DNA from: Zygosaccharomyces rouxii
Lineage: Eukaryota > Ascomycota > Saccharomycetes > Saccharomycetales > Saccharomycetaceae
Direction: 5' to 3'
DNA: 64,000 nucleotides
Assembly (NCBI RefSeq): GCF_000026365.1
Contig: NC_012992.1
Location: 1,364,001-1,428,000, forward strand
In this document: positions 1 to 9,127 of the stretch, in pieces
Position numbering within the stretch: position 1 is the first letter of the stretch
Layout of the letters: each line of letters begins with the position of its first letter
Position numbers and translations under genes: made by a program
The notes under the pieces: model-generated
Seen by the model: only the letters and a program-made list of their open reading frames with translations
What the model was told of the DNA's origin: nothing
The model's database searches: none

Positions 1-2
1 CC

Positions 3-3000
3 ATGTCGGTTGTGTTGACCCCCACGGAGGAGCACTATTTGAAAAGAGAACTGCTTAAAAGACAATTGAACCAAGAATTTGAAGCTCTCAATGATCCGTT
101 TGCATTGAGAAAATTTGGGTTCCCCTTTAGCAGCGAAGACCCCACTAAAAATACTAAATTCTCCAAGGGAAGATCACTTAAACGTATTATACCGACCCGT
201 GGTGGTGCGAATAAGACTGGCGAAGATGGTTTGGATAACTACATAAATTCCGATACTCAATTCCCCATGTTGAGTTATGTTCTAGAGGAGATTGTTATGC
301 CGTTCCCGCTACTGTCGAAGGATTTGGCCATGGATGAAGAATTCTGGCAAAGGAAAGTACAAGTGTTTTATGAACACTTCCAATCTTTGGGGTTTAGTGA
401 AAGTTTTGACAGGGAAGAAGCAACGAAGAGGAAGAGAATTTCTACTAAGTTAAATAAAGCTATTCTACTGCTATTCAATTCGGGGATCGGTGCATCAAAG
501 GAAGTGAAATACTATGAAGAGGATAAATTTCAGCTGCAAAGCGATAAAACGAAGAAAGCTACAAAAGCGGGAGAAATTTCGATGCCTACGAGGGAAAATT
601 TACGGAATTACGTAACGAGTGAACCAATTTGGATTAATGGTTGGGATGTAAACGTAATTGCAGTGGTGTCTGAATCAGTTCTTTTCGATAAACCAGATTC
701 TGCAAAGAAAAAAACGAGATCAGTTTCGGCGTCTAACGATCCAAATTCACGTACGCCACAGAAAGAGAAAAGAGGTTATCCAAGTTGGATGAAGCCAAAA
801 TTTTATATGCCCTCTGGATCATCATCTTTTTTTTCAAAATTGTCAATTTCAGATAGTGGAACCAAACTTTCTAAACATGAAACTTTCTTTTTACTAAGGA
901 TAAAGCAAGAATCGAATCCTGATAACACTATTTTTATTGCAAAGAGTTACGAAGAATTCAAGAAACTATCGCATCAATTGAAAAATGAATTCCCTGGTAA
1001 AAAGTTATCCCATCTGCCTCATAGGACCAAGAAAAGTATATCTGTAATGACACAGCCAGATAATACAAATAATGCCAATGCTAATAACAATAAACCTCCA
1101 GGAACTCCAAAGGAAAAAGTGGTTGCATCGATGCCACTAGACTCCCCAACTACTCCAAGTACACCGACTTTAGCTGCATCGGAATCTGAAACGAGTAGTA
1201 TCGCAGATGATACAGGTAGTACTGATGCTTGGGATTTAGATGAATTTCAAGATGCATCTGATGTGAAGAGTAACCATTTAATCGGTGAAAGAATGAGAAC
1301 TTTATTAAGACAGTATTTGAGGTCATTATGTGGTGATGAAGAAGTTTCTTGTAGTTTAAATTTTTCCAATTTTTTAACCAGTGGGCCTTTACAAAAGGAA
1401 TCTTTCAGTAAGGAATTGTTAGAAGATATTAAACATAGAGAATTAGTTGATGTGGCGAATTTGGAAAATCAAGTTAATTTTCAAAAATTGGCGTTAAAGA
1501 GATCAGTGGAATTACAAGACGCTATGAAAGAATTTAAAACTTCCCTACTCAAAGACGACAGTTATCTATTATCGCTGGTGGGCGAATTTAAAGTAAAGAC
1601 TAAAGTTTCTGAACTATCGCCACTTTTACAGAGTTTCGTTGAATGGTGTAAAGTTTATGTGTCATCTACTATTTATCAGGTATTTTTGGGGAATGACAGT
1701 GGTTACGAATTTTATACGCAAGTGAAAAGGTTACACAAATTAATGCCATATTCGATGATGGCACAAATTATGCGTTTCACAAATCCAATGGGGATCATGA
1801 AGGGAATGATGGATCTTTTCATGGCTCAACCATTTGGAGGTCAATCCCTTTTACAAACGATGTTTTCTACGATTTTAGCTGATGATTTAAAGGGGCAAGA
1901 AAAGATAATCCATGAATTGGAGCATAAGATTTTACATGAAGCCAGTGAGGCGCGTGAGGTTATAGAATGTTTGAAAAAATGTGTCTTTGATAATGAAAAT
2001 GGCAAAATTGTCGATATGCGTCGTGTACACGACGAAGCAGATTCCATGATGATTCCATCGTGTCTTGTGGCTTTATTGAAAAGTACAGAAACGGGTATAG
2101 TTTCGAGCACCGCGGTGGCCGACGTTATTGAGTCTTATACTGCGTGGAAATCTTTGAAGACTGTTCCACAAGACCAAATCACACAGGATTTAGAAAATGA
2201 AGCACTTTATTTCACACGTGTCAAAGAATTGCTACAATTGTACGTCAGGGAGCGTGATAAGAAATTGATGAAAAAATTGTGGCAAGATCCAGAATTATCA
2301 CAGTTATTACGTTCCATACTTACATTGATTTATGAGCCAATGGTTCGTATCTTCAAAGTTGCGCGGGTGGACATTGCACTGAAGAATTTTGAAAAGTTCA
2401 TGAACGATTTGATTAAATTGATAGATGAAATTCATGATGGGAAATACGGGTTATCCACACAATTTAATGTTGTGGATAGTATTAACAACTTACTCACGAA
2501 GCATCAGGATGCATTTATAAATTTTATTCATGAAGTTTACATTCATGACGCAGAAGGTATATTTGAGGGTTTCATCACATGGATAGTAGGAATCGTTCGC
2601 ATTCTACAACGGAGTAAATTTTCTGGATCAGAAAATAGAATAGATTTTGATGCGTTGTTGCAGAGTTCTAACGTGGACGCCGGTTTGGTAAAGCAGCAAG
2701 TGGCTCAAGTCATTCAGAGGAAACAGGAAGCACGGGCCGTCTACAGTGAATTGCTAGAAGTTAAGATGCTCAAGGAGGAGAAAAGTTTACAAAACACGGG
2801 TAAAGTTTTGGAGAACAAATGGAAACAGGTCGGATCACTAGTGATGCCTACCAATGGTGAAAGTTTGGGGATAGACGATGGTGACTTGGTTGATTTGGAT
2901 TTAGATGCATCTGATTATGAAAACTTAAAGCATGATGACGATATAGAATTGGAAAAAAAATATAGGAAAATTTTGGAGAAACAAGTGGATATTCACGAAA

Positions 3001-3068
3001 TCGAAAAATTCGGAGATGAAGCTTTTGCCGGTAAATTGAAGACTTTGTTGTTTCAAAACGCTTTATAA
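3..3068 (+). CDS. LEC1: PX-domain phosphoinositide-binding protein, YPR097W/Lec1 family
   Basis: This 1021-residue protein begins two bases into the window with an ATG and appears complete. The N-terminal part (about 1-230) matches the conserved region before the PX domain in the YPR097W family. A PX domain starts near residue 291 (HETFFLLRIKQ) but is interrupted by a Ser/Thr/Asn/Pro-rich insert of roughly 80 residues. It resumes near 425 with the helix GERMRTLLRQYLRSL. The rest (about 500-870) is the helical PX-associated domain, and the tail is acidic. PX domains bind phosphoinositides, and the yeast protein has been linked to ergosterol and lipid-droplet distribution. Its neighbour SLX9 is convergent with only 35 bp between the stops. 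Assignment rests on recalled similarity and synteny with YPR097W. Confidence 0.85.
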   Translation: MSVVLTPTEEHYLKRELLKRQLNQEFEALNDPFALRKFGFPFSSEDPTKNTKFSKGRSLKRIIPTRGGANKTGEDGLDNYINSDTQFPMLSYVLEEIVMPFPLLSKDLAMDEEFWQRKVQVFYEHFQSLGFSESFDREEATKRKRISTKLNKAILLLFNSGIGASKEVKYYEEDKFQLQSDKTKKATKAGEISMPTRENLRNYVTSEPIWINGWDVNVIAVVSESVLFDKPDSAKKKTRSVSASNDPNSRTPQKEKRGYPSWMKPKFYMPSGSSSFFSKLSISDSGTKLSKHETFFLLRIKQESNPDNTIFIAKSYEEFKKLSHQLKNEFPGKKLSHLPHRTKKSISVMTQPDNTNNANANNNKPPGTPKEKVVASMPLDSPTTPSTPTLAASESETSSIADDTGSTDAWDLDEFQDASDVKSNHLIGERMRTLLRQYLRSLCGDEEVSCSLNFSNFLTSGPLQKESFSKELLEDIKHRELVDVANLENQVNFQKLALKRSVELQDAMKEFKTSLLKDDSYLLSLVGEFKVKTKVSELSPLLQSFVEWCKVYVSSTIYQVFLGNDSGYEFYTQVKRLHKLMPYSMMAQIMRFTNPMGIMKGMMDLFMAQPFGGQSLLQTMFSTILADDLKGQEKIIHELEHKILHEASEAREVIECLKKCVFDNENGKIVDMRRVHDEADSMMIPSCLVALLKSTETGIVSSTAVADVIESYTAWKSLKTVPQDQITQDLENEALYFTRVKELLQLYVRERDKKLMKKLWQDPELSQLLRSILTLIYEPMVRIFKVARVDIALKNFEKFMNDLIKLIDEIHDGKYGLSTQFNVVDSINNLLTKHQDAFINFIHEVYIHDAEGIFEGFITWIVGIVRILQRSKFSGSENRIDFDALLQSSNVDAGLVKQQVAQVIQRKQEARAVYSELLEVKMLKEEKSLQNTGKVLENKWKQVGSLVMPTNGESLGIDDGDLVDLDLDASDYENLKHDDDIELEKKYRKILEKQVDIHEIEKFGDEAFAGKLKTLLFQNAL

Positions 3069-3103
3069 TATATGCAAATAGAAGAGAGAATGACGCTATG
3101 CCA

Positions 3104-3643
3104 TTAACGATTCTGCATTTTAATTACATCCCTCAAGGCACTAAACGTATTTTGTTGAAATGAACTATTGGATAACACCTGTTTCATCCTTTCACTCTCC
3201 TGGACCGATAGAGCCTTGGCACCTTTTTGATTTCTGATGTTGGGTTCGTTCTTCCGCTTCTTCTGTGGTTCAGGTTCTACTACACCTTCCTCTTTGAAAT
3301 TATCTTCAAATTGTTCCTTTAGATCTTCTTCTTGGCCTAACGAGGTCAATAATTCCCCCATCTTTGGCTTCAAATCATCTCTCAATTTTCTTTTTCTCCT
3401 TCTCATCGCACTCTTTGATATTCCTGCAAAGCTTGGATCCGTGCCATTTTTTTGTTTGATTTGATCCAAAAACATCTGTTGTCTGCTCAAATTTTTATCC
3501 TTTTTTGATTCCTTGTATTGGTGAAGGAAAGCCTTGGGGTCTTCCCCCATATCCATCTCTATATCATTCAGCACTTCCTGGGGTTTCTTAGAAGCAGTTA
3601 CTGCAGACTTCTGTCTGAGTGTATTTCTCTTCTTGGCTACCAT
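3104..3643 (-). CDS. SLX9: Slx9, 40S ribosomal subunit biogenesis and export factor
   Basis: The first ATG, at 3643, gives 179 residues starting MVAKKRNTLRQKS. The frame stays open further upstream, but only from a TTG. The protein is small, very basic and rich in Lys/Arg/Gln, with the family's RRRKRKLRDDLKPKM segment in the middle and a conserved C-terminal stretch ending near NTFSALRDVIKMQNR. Slx9 is a nucleolar protein needed for processing and export of pre-40S particles. No enzymatic domain is expected or seen. It is divergent from TOM20. Its upstream region carries an exact RRPE motif and a cluster of CACGTG sites, which fits ribosome-biogenesis control. It corresponds to YGR081C by position and sequence. 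Confidence 0.88.
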   Translation of the reverse strand: MVAKKRNTLRQKSAVTASKKPQEVLNDIEMDMGEDPKAFLHQYKESKKDKNLSRQQMFLDQIKQKNGTDPSFAGISKSAMRRRKRKLRDDLKPKMGELLTSLGQEEDLKEQFEDNFKEEGVVEPEPQKKRKNEPNIRNQKGAKALSVQESERMKQVLSNSSFQQNTFSALRDVIKMQNR

Positions 3644-4023
3644 GATCAAAGATTTCTCAGATGCTAGAGGATATACAGCAGCTTCTACAATGTGATAGAC
3701 TTCACATTGTATCTGCGATGAGCTTTCCAATTGTTGTTTTTTTTTTTTTTTTTTTCATTTCATTCACTTTTTCACTTTTCTTTTTTTTGAAATTTTATCA
3801 TCACGTGGTGTGTCTGATCACGTGTGTTTACTGTCATGTGATATTCACGTGACTTGGTATCCACGTGACTTGTGAAAAATTTTATTTTTTTTTCTTTTGT
3901 TTTCACTCTTGGAAGATCAACTCTTCGAAAGTTAGCAAGGTGAGTTGAAAGACTAAGAGTATCTTGAGACCTTCACAACGCATTAGCTGAATTATTAAAG
4001 GAAAAAGCATATAATACTTTAAA
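3644..4023. promoter_or_regulatory. SLX9/TOM20 divergent promoter: CACGTG cluster, composite element and RRPE
   Basis: The 380 bp between the two start codons contain a 19-base T tract (3737-3755) and four CACGTG palindromes (3802-3807, 3819-3824, 3846-3851, 3862-3867). An RRPE-type motif TGAAAAATTTT lies at 3873-3883. The span 3833-3853 reads as a near-palindrome containing CATGTGATATTCACGTGAC. RRPE is a known ribosome-biogenesis element, and CACGTG is the core of Cbf1/bHLH sites. Assigning them to SLX9 rather than TOM20 is inference. Confidence 0.7.
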
Positions 4024-4587
4024 ATGTCCCAACCTTCGACATTTAGCCGTGTTCTAACCGTTACTGGTGTTCTTGCAGCTCTTTCTTTGACCGGATATGC
4101 TGTTTTCTTCGACCATAAAAGAAGAAACTCACCAGAATTCAGAAAGCATTTAAAGAGTAAGAGTAAGAGACAAGCTGCATTGGAAAAGAAGCAAAAGGAG
4201 GAAGCTAAACAAGTCAAGTTACAAAAAGTTAGTGAATTTTTAGCAAAGGATCTAGCAGCAGACCCAACTCCAACTGATCCATCCCGTAGAGAAGAAACTT
4301 TTACCACAAATGTGGAACTAGGTGAACGTCTGTCAATTGTCTCCGGTAAAGAATTAGAATCCGCAACTAAGTTTTACAAGGCATTGAGCGTCTATCCAAA
4401 CCCAGCTGATCTTTTGGGAATATATCAAAGAAGTGTTCCAGAAACCGTTTATGAATACATTGTAATGATGATCGCCATTTTACCACCTGCAAATATTTCT
4501 ACTTTCCTAAGTGGTGCTACCGAACAAGTACAAGCTGCTCAAGCCGAAAGTGCTGCTATGGCTCAAGCTAATGAAATTGATGAGTGA
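4024..4587 (+). CDS. TOM20: Tom20, mitochondrial import receptor of the outer membrane
   Basis: The 187-residue protein has one membrane segment near residues 10-30 (TVTGVLAALSLTGYAVFF) followed by a strongly basic stretch (DHKRRNSPEFRKHLKSKSKR). That pattern is typical of a signal-anchored outer-membrane protein facing the cytosol. A single TPR-like receptor region covers about 105-155, including FYKALSVYPNPADLLGIYQ, and the tail is rich in Ala/Gln/Glu. Tom20 is the TOM-complex receptor that binds amphipathic presequences. Length is close to the 183 residues of S. cerevisiae Tom20 (YGR082W), and the gene keeps that gene's place beside SLX9. Confidence 0.93.
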   Translation: MSQPSTFSRVLTVTGVLAALSLTGYAVFFDHKRRNSPEFRKHLKSKSKRQAALEKKQKEEAKQVKLQKVSEFLAKDLAADPTPTDPSRREETFTTNVELGERLSIVSGKELESATKFYKALSVYPNPADLLGIYQRSVPETVYEYIVMMIAILPPANISTFLSGATEQVQAAQAESAAMAQANEIDE

Positions 4588-4706
4588 AAGAAAAAGAAAA
4601 AGAACTAGAATATAATTTGTACTCATATCCTTCATTTGTTTATTTCTTTCGTAACTTCTGTACATATATGTATTGGGCTTGTATATATATATGATGCCCC
4701 AATGAT

Positions 4707-5247
4707 CTACTTGGGAGCGTATCTCAGCAAGCCACGGCATAAATAGACTCCATATGAAAGCATACAGACCGCGTTACCCATGTTAAACAGTAGCGATAGT
4801 CCATGAGACTTACCAAATTCTTTTCTTAGTGGTGCGTCGTAACGCTCTAATTCATCGCCATCTAATCTTGAACTTAGCGACTTCCTTTCCTCTTTAACCC
4901 TACGAGTCCATGGCAATAACCAGAATAAATTTGCCAATCCACATACAGATGCACTGGTCAAGAGTGCCATGGGGGCCGTAGACAACTTAAAGGGCGCTGT
5001 CAATGCCAAAATCCATGGGGAGAACGATTCCATCAGGAAAAATTTGGGGAAAACTTTGTTCTGCAAGACAGAAAAGCTCTCCCTATCAAGAGCCTTGAAT
5101 GCAATAGGGGCAGCTACATACGAGTAGAAAGTAGTTCCTCCAAATCTAACGTCTCTTGTTAGTTTCTGAACCGGAGAATCAGAATTGCGTTTATACATAC
5201 ACGAATGAATAGAATAGAAGATGAGATGCTGGTTTTAGAAGTGACAT
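4707..5247 (-). CDS. TMH11: Tmh11 (YPR098C), TMEM205-like mitochondrial membrane protein, two exons
   Basis: The coding sequence is spliced: exon 1 is 5247-5201, the intron 5200-5146, and exon 2 5145-4707. Together they give 161 residues, the length I recall for S. cerevisiae YPR098C, which also has an intron. Exon 1 encodes [15 protein letters not shown] plus the first two bases of a Val codon, and exon 2 continues [16 protein letters not shown]. Reading exon 2 as a single open frame instead starts inside the intron (MYKRNSDS) and loses the conserved N-terminus. Several hydrophobic segments are visible, and the protein belongs to the TMEM205-like family. Function is poorly known; mitochondrial outer-membrane location is reported for the yeast protein. 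The gene is divergent from MRPL51. Confidence 0.88.
5146..5200 (-). other. 55-nt spliceosomal intron of TMH11
   Basis: On the minus strand the intron opens with GTATGT and closes with TTAG. The only good branch-site candidate is AACTAAC, one base off the yeast TACTAAC consensus, 12 nt before the 3' splice site. Removing it joins exon 1 and exon 2 in frame through a GTA (Val) codon and restores the conserved [12 protein letters not shown] segment. At 55 nt it is near the lower size limit for yeast introns. Confidence 0.87.
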
Positions 5248-5420
5248 TTTGAAGTTCTTGGCAGAATCTTTGGTATTGTATTATTCAGTTGTTCGCTATT
5301 TGGCTATCTGGTGAACAAAATGACTGGGGTGAAATTTTATCTATGTTGAAAAAAAATAACCATACCAAAGAGAAGAGCACTACAAAAACACTAAGAGCAG
5401 CTAGTAGATTGAAGGATACT

Positions 5421-5843
5421 ATGGTTGTCAGAGCTATCAAGCAAACTTCTATTGCACGTAACGGTGTTGGTGCGTATGTGTTTCCATGTAAGAAGATTAC
5501 ACTTCAGTACTGCAACTGGGGCGGTTCATCACAAGGTATGAGAGACTTTCTGGTCTCTAAAAGATTGGGAAAGTTGAGCCAAGATCTACCACAAATTCAA
5601 TTTGAGATTTCAAGGAAATCGGGTCATCCACTTTTGAGAGCACAATACACCAATGGTCGTGAGAAAGTTGTATGCGTAAGAAACCTGAATGTTGATAATG
5701 TGGAAAACAAGCTGAAACTGCTCAAGGATTCAAGCGGTGACATACTGCATAGGAGATCAAAGAACCACAATGTAGAATCTCTAAACAATAGTGTTAGAGG
5801 TGTCTGGTCTCCCTTCCACAGTCCACAGAACTACAAGGTTTAA
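5421..5843 (+). CDS. MRPL51: Mitochondrial large-subunit ribosomal protein mL43 (MrpL51)
   Basis: I place the start at the ATG at 5421 ([19 protein letters not shown]), giving 140 residues, the same length as S. cerevisiae MrpL51 (YPR100W). The open frame runs 44 codons further upstream, but from a TTG and without family similarity. Family hallmarks are the CNWGGSS motif near residue 35 and the block [17 protein letters not shown]. The C-terminus ends in a basic tail. The protein is part of the mitochondrial 54S subunit and has the thioredoxin-like L51/S25/CI-B8 fold. TMH11 is divergent upstream; GCD2 is convergent downstream. Confidence 0.93.
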   Translation: MVVRAIKQTSIARNGVGAYVFPCKKITLQYCNWGGSSQGMRDFLVSKRLGKLSQDLPQIQFEISRKSGHPLLRAQYTNGREKVVCVRNLNVDNVENKLKLLKDSSGDILHRRSKNHNVESLNNSVRGVWSPFHSPQNYKV

Positions 5844-5950
5844 ATTTAATCACAAAACCTCTTTCCTGTATATACCAACGTCGTTTTTACTCTTATTTTG
5901 TATCTTTTCACATTATAAAGACTATTACATTTACATATGATGATGCAGAT

Positions 5951-7765
5951 TCATGCTAGACTCTTGTACTCTCGTAGAATAACTGGCACTGAAGATGGCG
6001 GTAGCGATCCAAATTCCGTTATGATTTTCTTGATGTACTCCGGTGGTGTCAAATCATACAAGATATTGACGATGTTTAAACTGTGCATATTTCGCCAGCC
6101 GTCCAAGATATTTTTGTCCGCACTTTCCGTTGTGGTATTTGTAGATGGTGCGGATGTTGATGTGGATGACGATGACCGTGATGATGTAGATTTACCGTTG
6201 GGCTTGTTTTCTTGGTTTGACATTTTCTTATGTTCGGTACGCTCTTTGATAAATTGACTCAATAGATCCTTTTGCGAATGTTCGACTGAACAGTTATCAG
6301 GATGGACAGTAACCAGATCATTAGGATCAGCTAACTCATTTAGGGTAACACTATCCAATTGAACCCTTTGAGAGAATTTCAAACTTTCACAGCATACAAG
6401 CACTGGAATGTTTCGTCTCTTGGCGCACATAGCTAGCATGGCGGTACCCACCCTAGAGTATAAGAATCCATTTGACAAAATCGAATGCGCTCCTAGGAAA
6501 ACATAATCCACATTCATGTTGAAAATTGCATCTAAACTTGTGATCAATGCATAAAGGACGTTCACACCATGGCGTCTCAATTGGTCTGCCATCTTGCGAC
6601 CTTCAAAAAGTGGCCTAGAATCCACCACAATGACTTGGAAATCTTTCTTTAGTTCGACAGCATTGTAGATTAATAGATCTGTAAGCACTTTAGAAGAACC
6701 GTAAGTGACAATAATGGATCCATTCTCGACGTGTTGCGAACCATTCTCGATGATAAGACGATCTGCAAATTCAATCTTTTCACGAGCAAATTGGGAAATC
6801 TTTTCACGTAAGATTTGTTTGGCCTCTTTATCAGGTGTAGATGGGTCTATCACAGAAATTTCTTGTTTTAACCACCTGATGGCATTACCCATGGTAACAC
6901 TCAATGGTCTGGCCTTCTTTAGAATATCGATTTGATGCGATAGGTAATTGGTCAAATTACGAGACAAAGTAGTACCTTGTGGAGTTTCATAATCAGTGAC
7001 CACATTTTGGAATGCCTCTAACATAGCAATACATCTGGGGATAGATCCAACAATCTTGTAATTTGCCAATTGGAAAGTTAGCAATATAATGGAAGGGTGT
7101 ACTAAATCCTTATTAATCAACAGTTCTCTAATGGAAGATACCGATTGTTGCGAATCAAATAGTTGCTCACTGGCATGTGGTGTGATAGATGTCATACCTG
7201 GAACGACGGAGAATTCCTCTGAATCTAAAGTCATCGACGCTAACGATTTTGCCAGTTCTGTTGTTGGAGCATTGTCATCTGAAGATGCAGATCCACCTGA
7301 TGATGCAGTGGTAGCGGGCGCCATAGGCTCGCTAGTAATGGTGGGGACCATTAAACCGCCGGCTGTTATTCGTGAAATTTGCGAGGAAGTAATTGCACTC
7401 GTTAATGACAAAAGTGTAGCTCTTCTCTCTTCAGTAGTTTCCAAATGGCCAAATAGAGTACTCTTTTTAATATATTTCTTCACCTGCTTAGGTCCATTTT
7501 TCTGTTGTTGTTCCCTCTGTTGTTTTAATTGCTTTTCTCTCTGTTGTTGTTTCCTCTCTCTTTTGACCTGAGCCATCGCCTGTTGATCCTCTACAGTAAC
7601 ACCACTCTCAGTCTTTTTAGCAGATCTCTTGGCGGCCTTCTCTTTCTTTTTCAGCTCTTTCAATTCTTTGTTGGAGAGTTTATTGGCTTTAGCAGCGCTA
7701 TCGGCTGGAGATGCACCATTTTTCACTTCTGGCTTCTGCTCAGTAGCAGCCTGTGGTTCACTCAT
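5951..7765 (-). CDS. GCD2: eIF2B delta subunit (Gcd2), regulatory part of the eIF2 nucleotide exchange factor
   Basis: The product has 604 residues against about 651 in S. cerevisiae. Residues 1-110 are Lys/Gln/Glu-rich and unstructured (KELKKKEKAAKRSAKK). The C-terminal half is the IF-2B alpha/beta/delta fold, with ENGSIIVTYGSSKVL, FQVIVVDSRPLFEGRKMA, YVFLGAHSILSNGFLYSRVGTA and the C-terminal LYDLTPPEYIKKIITEFG. A Ser/Thr-rich low-complexity loop (SSSSTSTSAPSTNTT) sits just before the last conserved block. Gcd2 forms the regulatory core with the alpha and beta subunits, sensing phosphorylated eIF2 in general amino-acid control. PAC- and RRPE-type motifs lie upstream, as is common for translation-factor genes in yeasts. 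It corresponds to YGR083C. Confidence 0.95.
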   Translation of the reverse strand: MSEPQAATEQKPEVKNGASPADSAAKANKLSNKELKELKKKEKAAKRSAKKTESGVTVEDQQAMAQVKRERKQQQREKQLKQQREQQQKNGPKQVKKYIKKSTLFGHLETTEERRATLLSLTSAITSSQISRITAGGLMVPTITSEPMAPATTASSGGSASSDDNAPTTELAKSLASMTLDSEEFSVVPGMTSITPHASEQLFDSQQSVSSIRELLINKDLVHPSIILLTFQLANYKIVGSIPRCIAMLEAFQNVVTDYETPQGTTLSRNLTNYLSHQIDILKKARPLSVTMGNAIRWLKQEISVIDPSTPDKEAKQILREKISQFAREKIEFADRLIIENGSQHVENGSIIVTYGSSKVLTDLLIYNAVELKKDFQVIVVDSRPLFEGRKMADQLRRHGVNVLYALITSLDAIFNMNVDYVFLGAHSILSNGFLYSRVGTAMLAMCAKRRNIPVLVCCESLKFSQRVQLDSVTLNELADPNDLVTVHPDNCSVEHSQKDLLSQFIKERTEHKKMSNQENKPNGKSTSSRSSSSTSTSAPSTNTTTESADKNILDGWRNMHSLNIVNILYDLTPPEYIKKIITEFGSLPPSSVPVILREYKSLA

Positions 7766-8149
7766 GGTCTAATGAAACGTACCTAATGGGCTATGGGACT
7801 GCAAATCAAGGTTTCAGTTACTGTGAAGGGCGTCCTTGAATTTGATGTTGAAGCTCATCGAGAACTTTGAAAAATTTTGTAATACTAAACATTTGTCCGG
7901 GTAACGTCATTTTCATTACCATAATGATCTGACCTTAATAGACCTATTTGGGGCCAATAACCGTCCTTTCATGCATTTTATCAATTTTCTCAAATTTCTT
8001 GCATGCATGAGAATCCATAGAGTCTAATCATGCTCCCTTCCAAGCGCCACTTGTTGTTTTAGAAGCGATTTCTTTTTTTTTTTTTTCTCTTTTATTTCGT
8101 CTTATTTTATCGTGCTGGTGTTATATACAGGAAATTATGTAGAGAACCC
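7766..8149. promoter_or_regulatory. GCD2 promoter with PAC-like and RRPE motifs; MRP13 3' region
   Basis: GCTCATCGA (7853-7861) matches 8 of 9 bases of the PAC element, and TGAAAAATTTT (7868-7878) is an exact RRPE. They lie about 90-115 bp upstream of the GCD2 start, in the usual close pairing. A T-rich run near 8070-8085 is on the MRP13 side. Nothing gene-like is seen in this stretch. Confidence 0.65.
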
Positions 8150-9127
8150 TTAGGCCTTCGATTCTGGAGATTCTTCTTCGGATTGAGCTTCTGCTTGTGC
8201 TGTGTCTCCTTTAGCTTCTTTGGCCTTTATAGCTGCGAAATTCTGTTTCATGATGGCAACGTTATTTTCATAAACGTCTTCTTTGCCTAATTCTTTAAGA
8301 CGTGCTTGATAGGCTTTTACAAATGTCTTGATTGCCTGATCAGCCTCTGGGTCAAATTCTAGTACAGTTCTGGCGATCATATAAGTGAATTTCTGTTCGT
8401 TTATACTTGCTGCAGTGTTACCGCGACTGTCATTCTCTGGTAAGGAGGGCAAATTTATTGGCTTAGCGGATAAGCCTTTCAATTTTGGTACATTAGTGAT
8501 ACCTTGTTGTTTGACCAGTGCTCCAATCAAACTGTTTGCCAACCCAGTTTCGTTGTCCCTGTGAGTAACATGGTTCCATGCAGTTTCCAATTTCCTTAAA
8601 GCAACGTCGCCTGTTTTGTAACCCAATTCGTGATTTCTGTGTAAGTTGCAAGCGATAATGGTATTGAAGAAGCGTTCAACATCAAAGGCATCCTGATTCT
8701 TGGCTTCTACAAACTTTTTTTGTCTCGAATAGAGTGTATTCACAAGGCTTGCATATGAACCAATTTTGAAAAAAGATTGCATCAGCATGTTTTGCAAGTG
8801 ACCGCTAGAGATGTAATTCCATAATTCACGCTTTCTAATGCTGACATCTGTCCATCCCCGCAACCAATCCACCAATTCTCTGGAATTGGGTTCTATGGAG
8901 TTGACGTATTGATCTAGAACTTTTCTCGACAATGGTTGAACAGGAGAACGTGGTTTTAATGGGGCATTAGTTTCAGGATCTTTCAAATCCATAGTCAGCA
9001 GAATGTTTGCATTTTTAGGACGGTATATCCATGGTTTTAGCTCTGCCTTTGTCGTATGGTAGGTGAAGAACTCTTGCAATTCACGTTTATGAGCAGTTGA
9101 GGAAGCAAACCTTTTGAACGCCAGCAT
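8150..9127 (-). CDS. MRP13: Mitochondrial small-subunit ribosomal protein mS44 (Mrp13)
   Basis: The product has 325 residues and starts MLAFKRFASSTAHKREL, a plausible cleavable mitochondrial presequence (basic, hydroxylated, no acidic residues in the first 15). No catalytic motif is visible; the C-terminus is Glu/Ala/Ser-rich. Identity comes from resemblance to the fungal Mrp13 family and from its place between GCD2 and SNT309/RPL11, where S. cerevisiae has YGR084C. In the mitoribosome this is a fungal-specific small-subunit protein. The start region is divergent from SNT309, with 203 bp between the ATGs. Confidence 0.82.
   Translation of the reverse strand: MLAFKRFASSTAHKRELQEFFTYHTTKAELKPWIYRPKNANILLTMDLKDPETNAPLKPRSPVQPLSRKVLDQYVNSIEPNSRELVDWLRGWTDVSIRKRELWNYISSGHLQNMLMQSFFKIGSYASLVNTLYSRQKKFVEAKNQDAFDVERFFNTIIACNLHRNHELGYKTGDVALRKLETAWNHVTHRDNETGLANSLIGALVKQQGITNVPKLKGLSAKPINLPSLPENDSRGNTAASINEQKFTYMIARTVLEFDPEADQAIKTFVKAYQARLKELGKEDVYENNVAIMKQNFAAIKAKEAKGDTAQAEAQSEEESPESKA

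Noticed and set aside
4707..5198. Single-exon TMH11 starting MYKRNSDS
   Set aside because: That start lies inside an intron; the spliced form restores the conserved N-terminus.
5937..6257. 106-codon plus-strand ORF antisense to GCD2
   Set aside because: It is a shadow of the conserved GCD2 C-terminus and has no similarity of its own.
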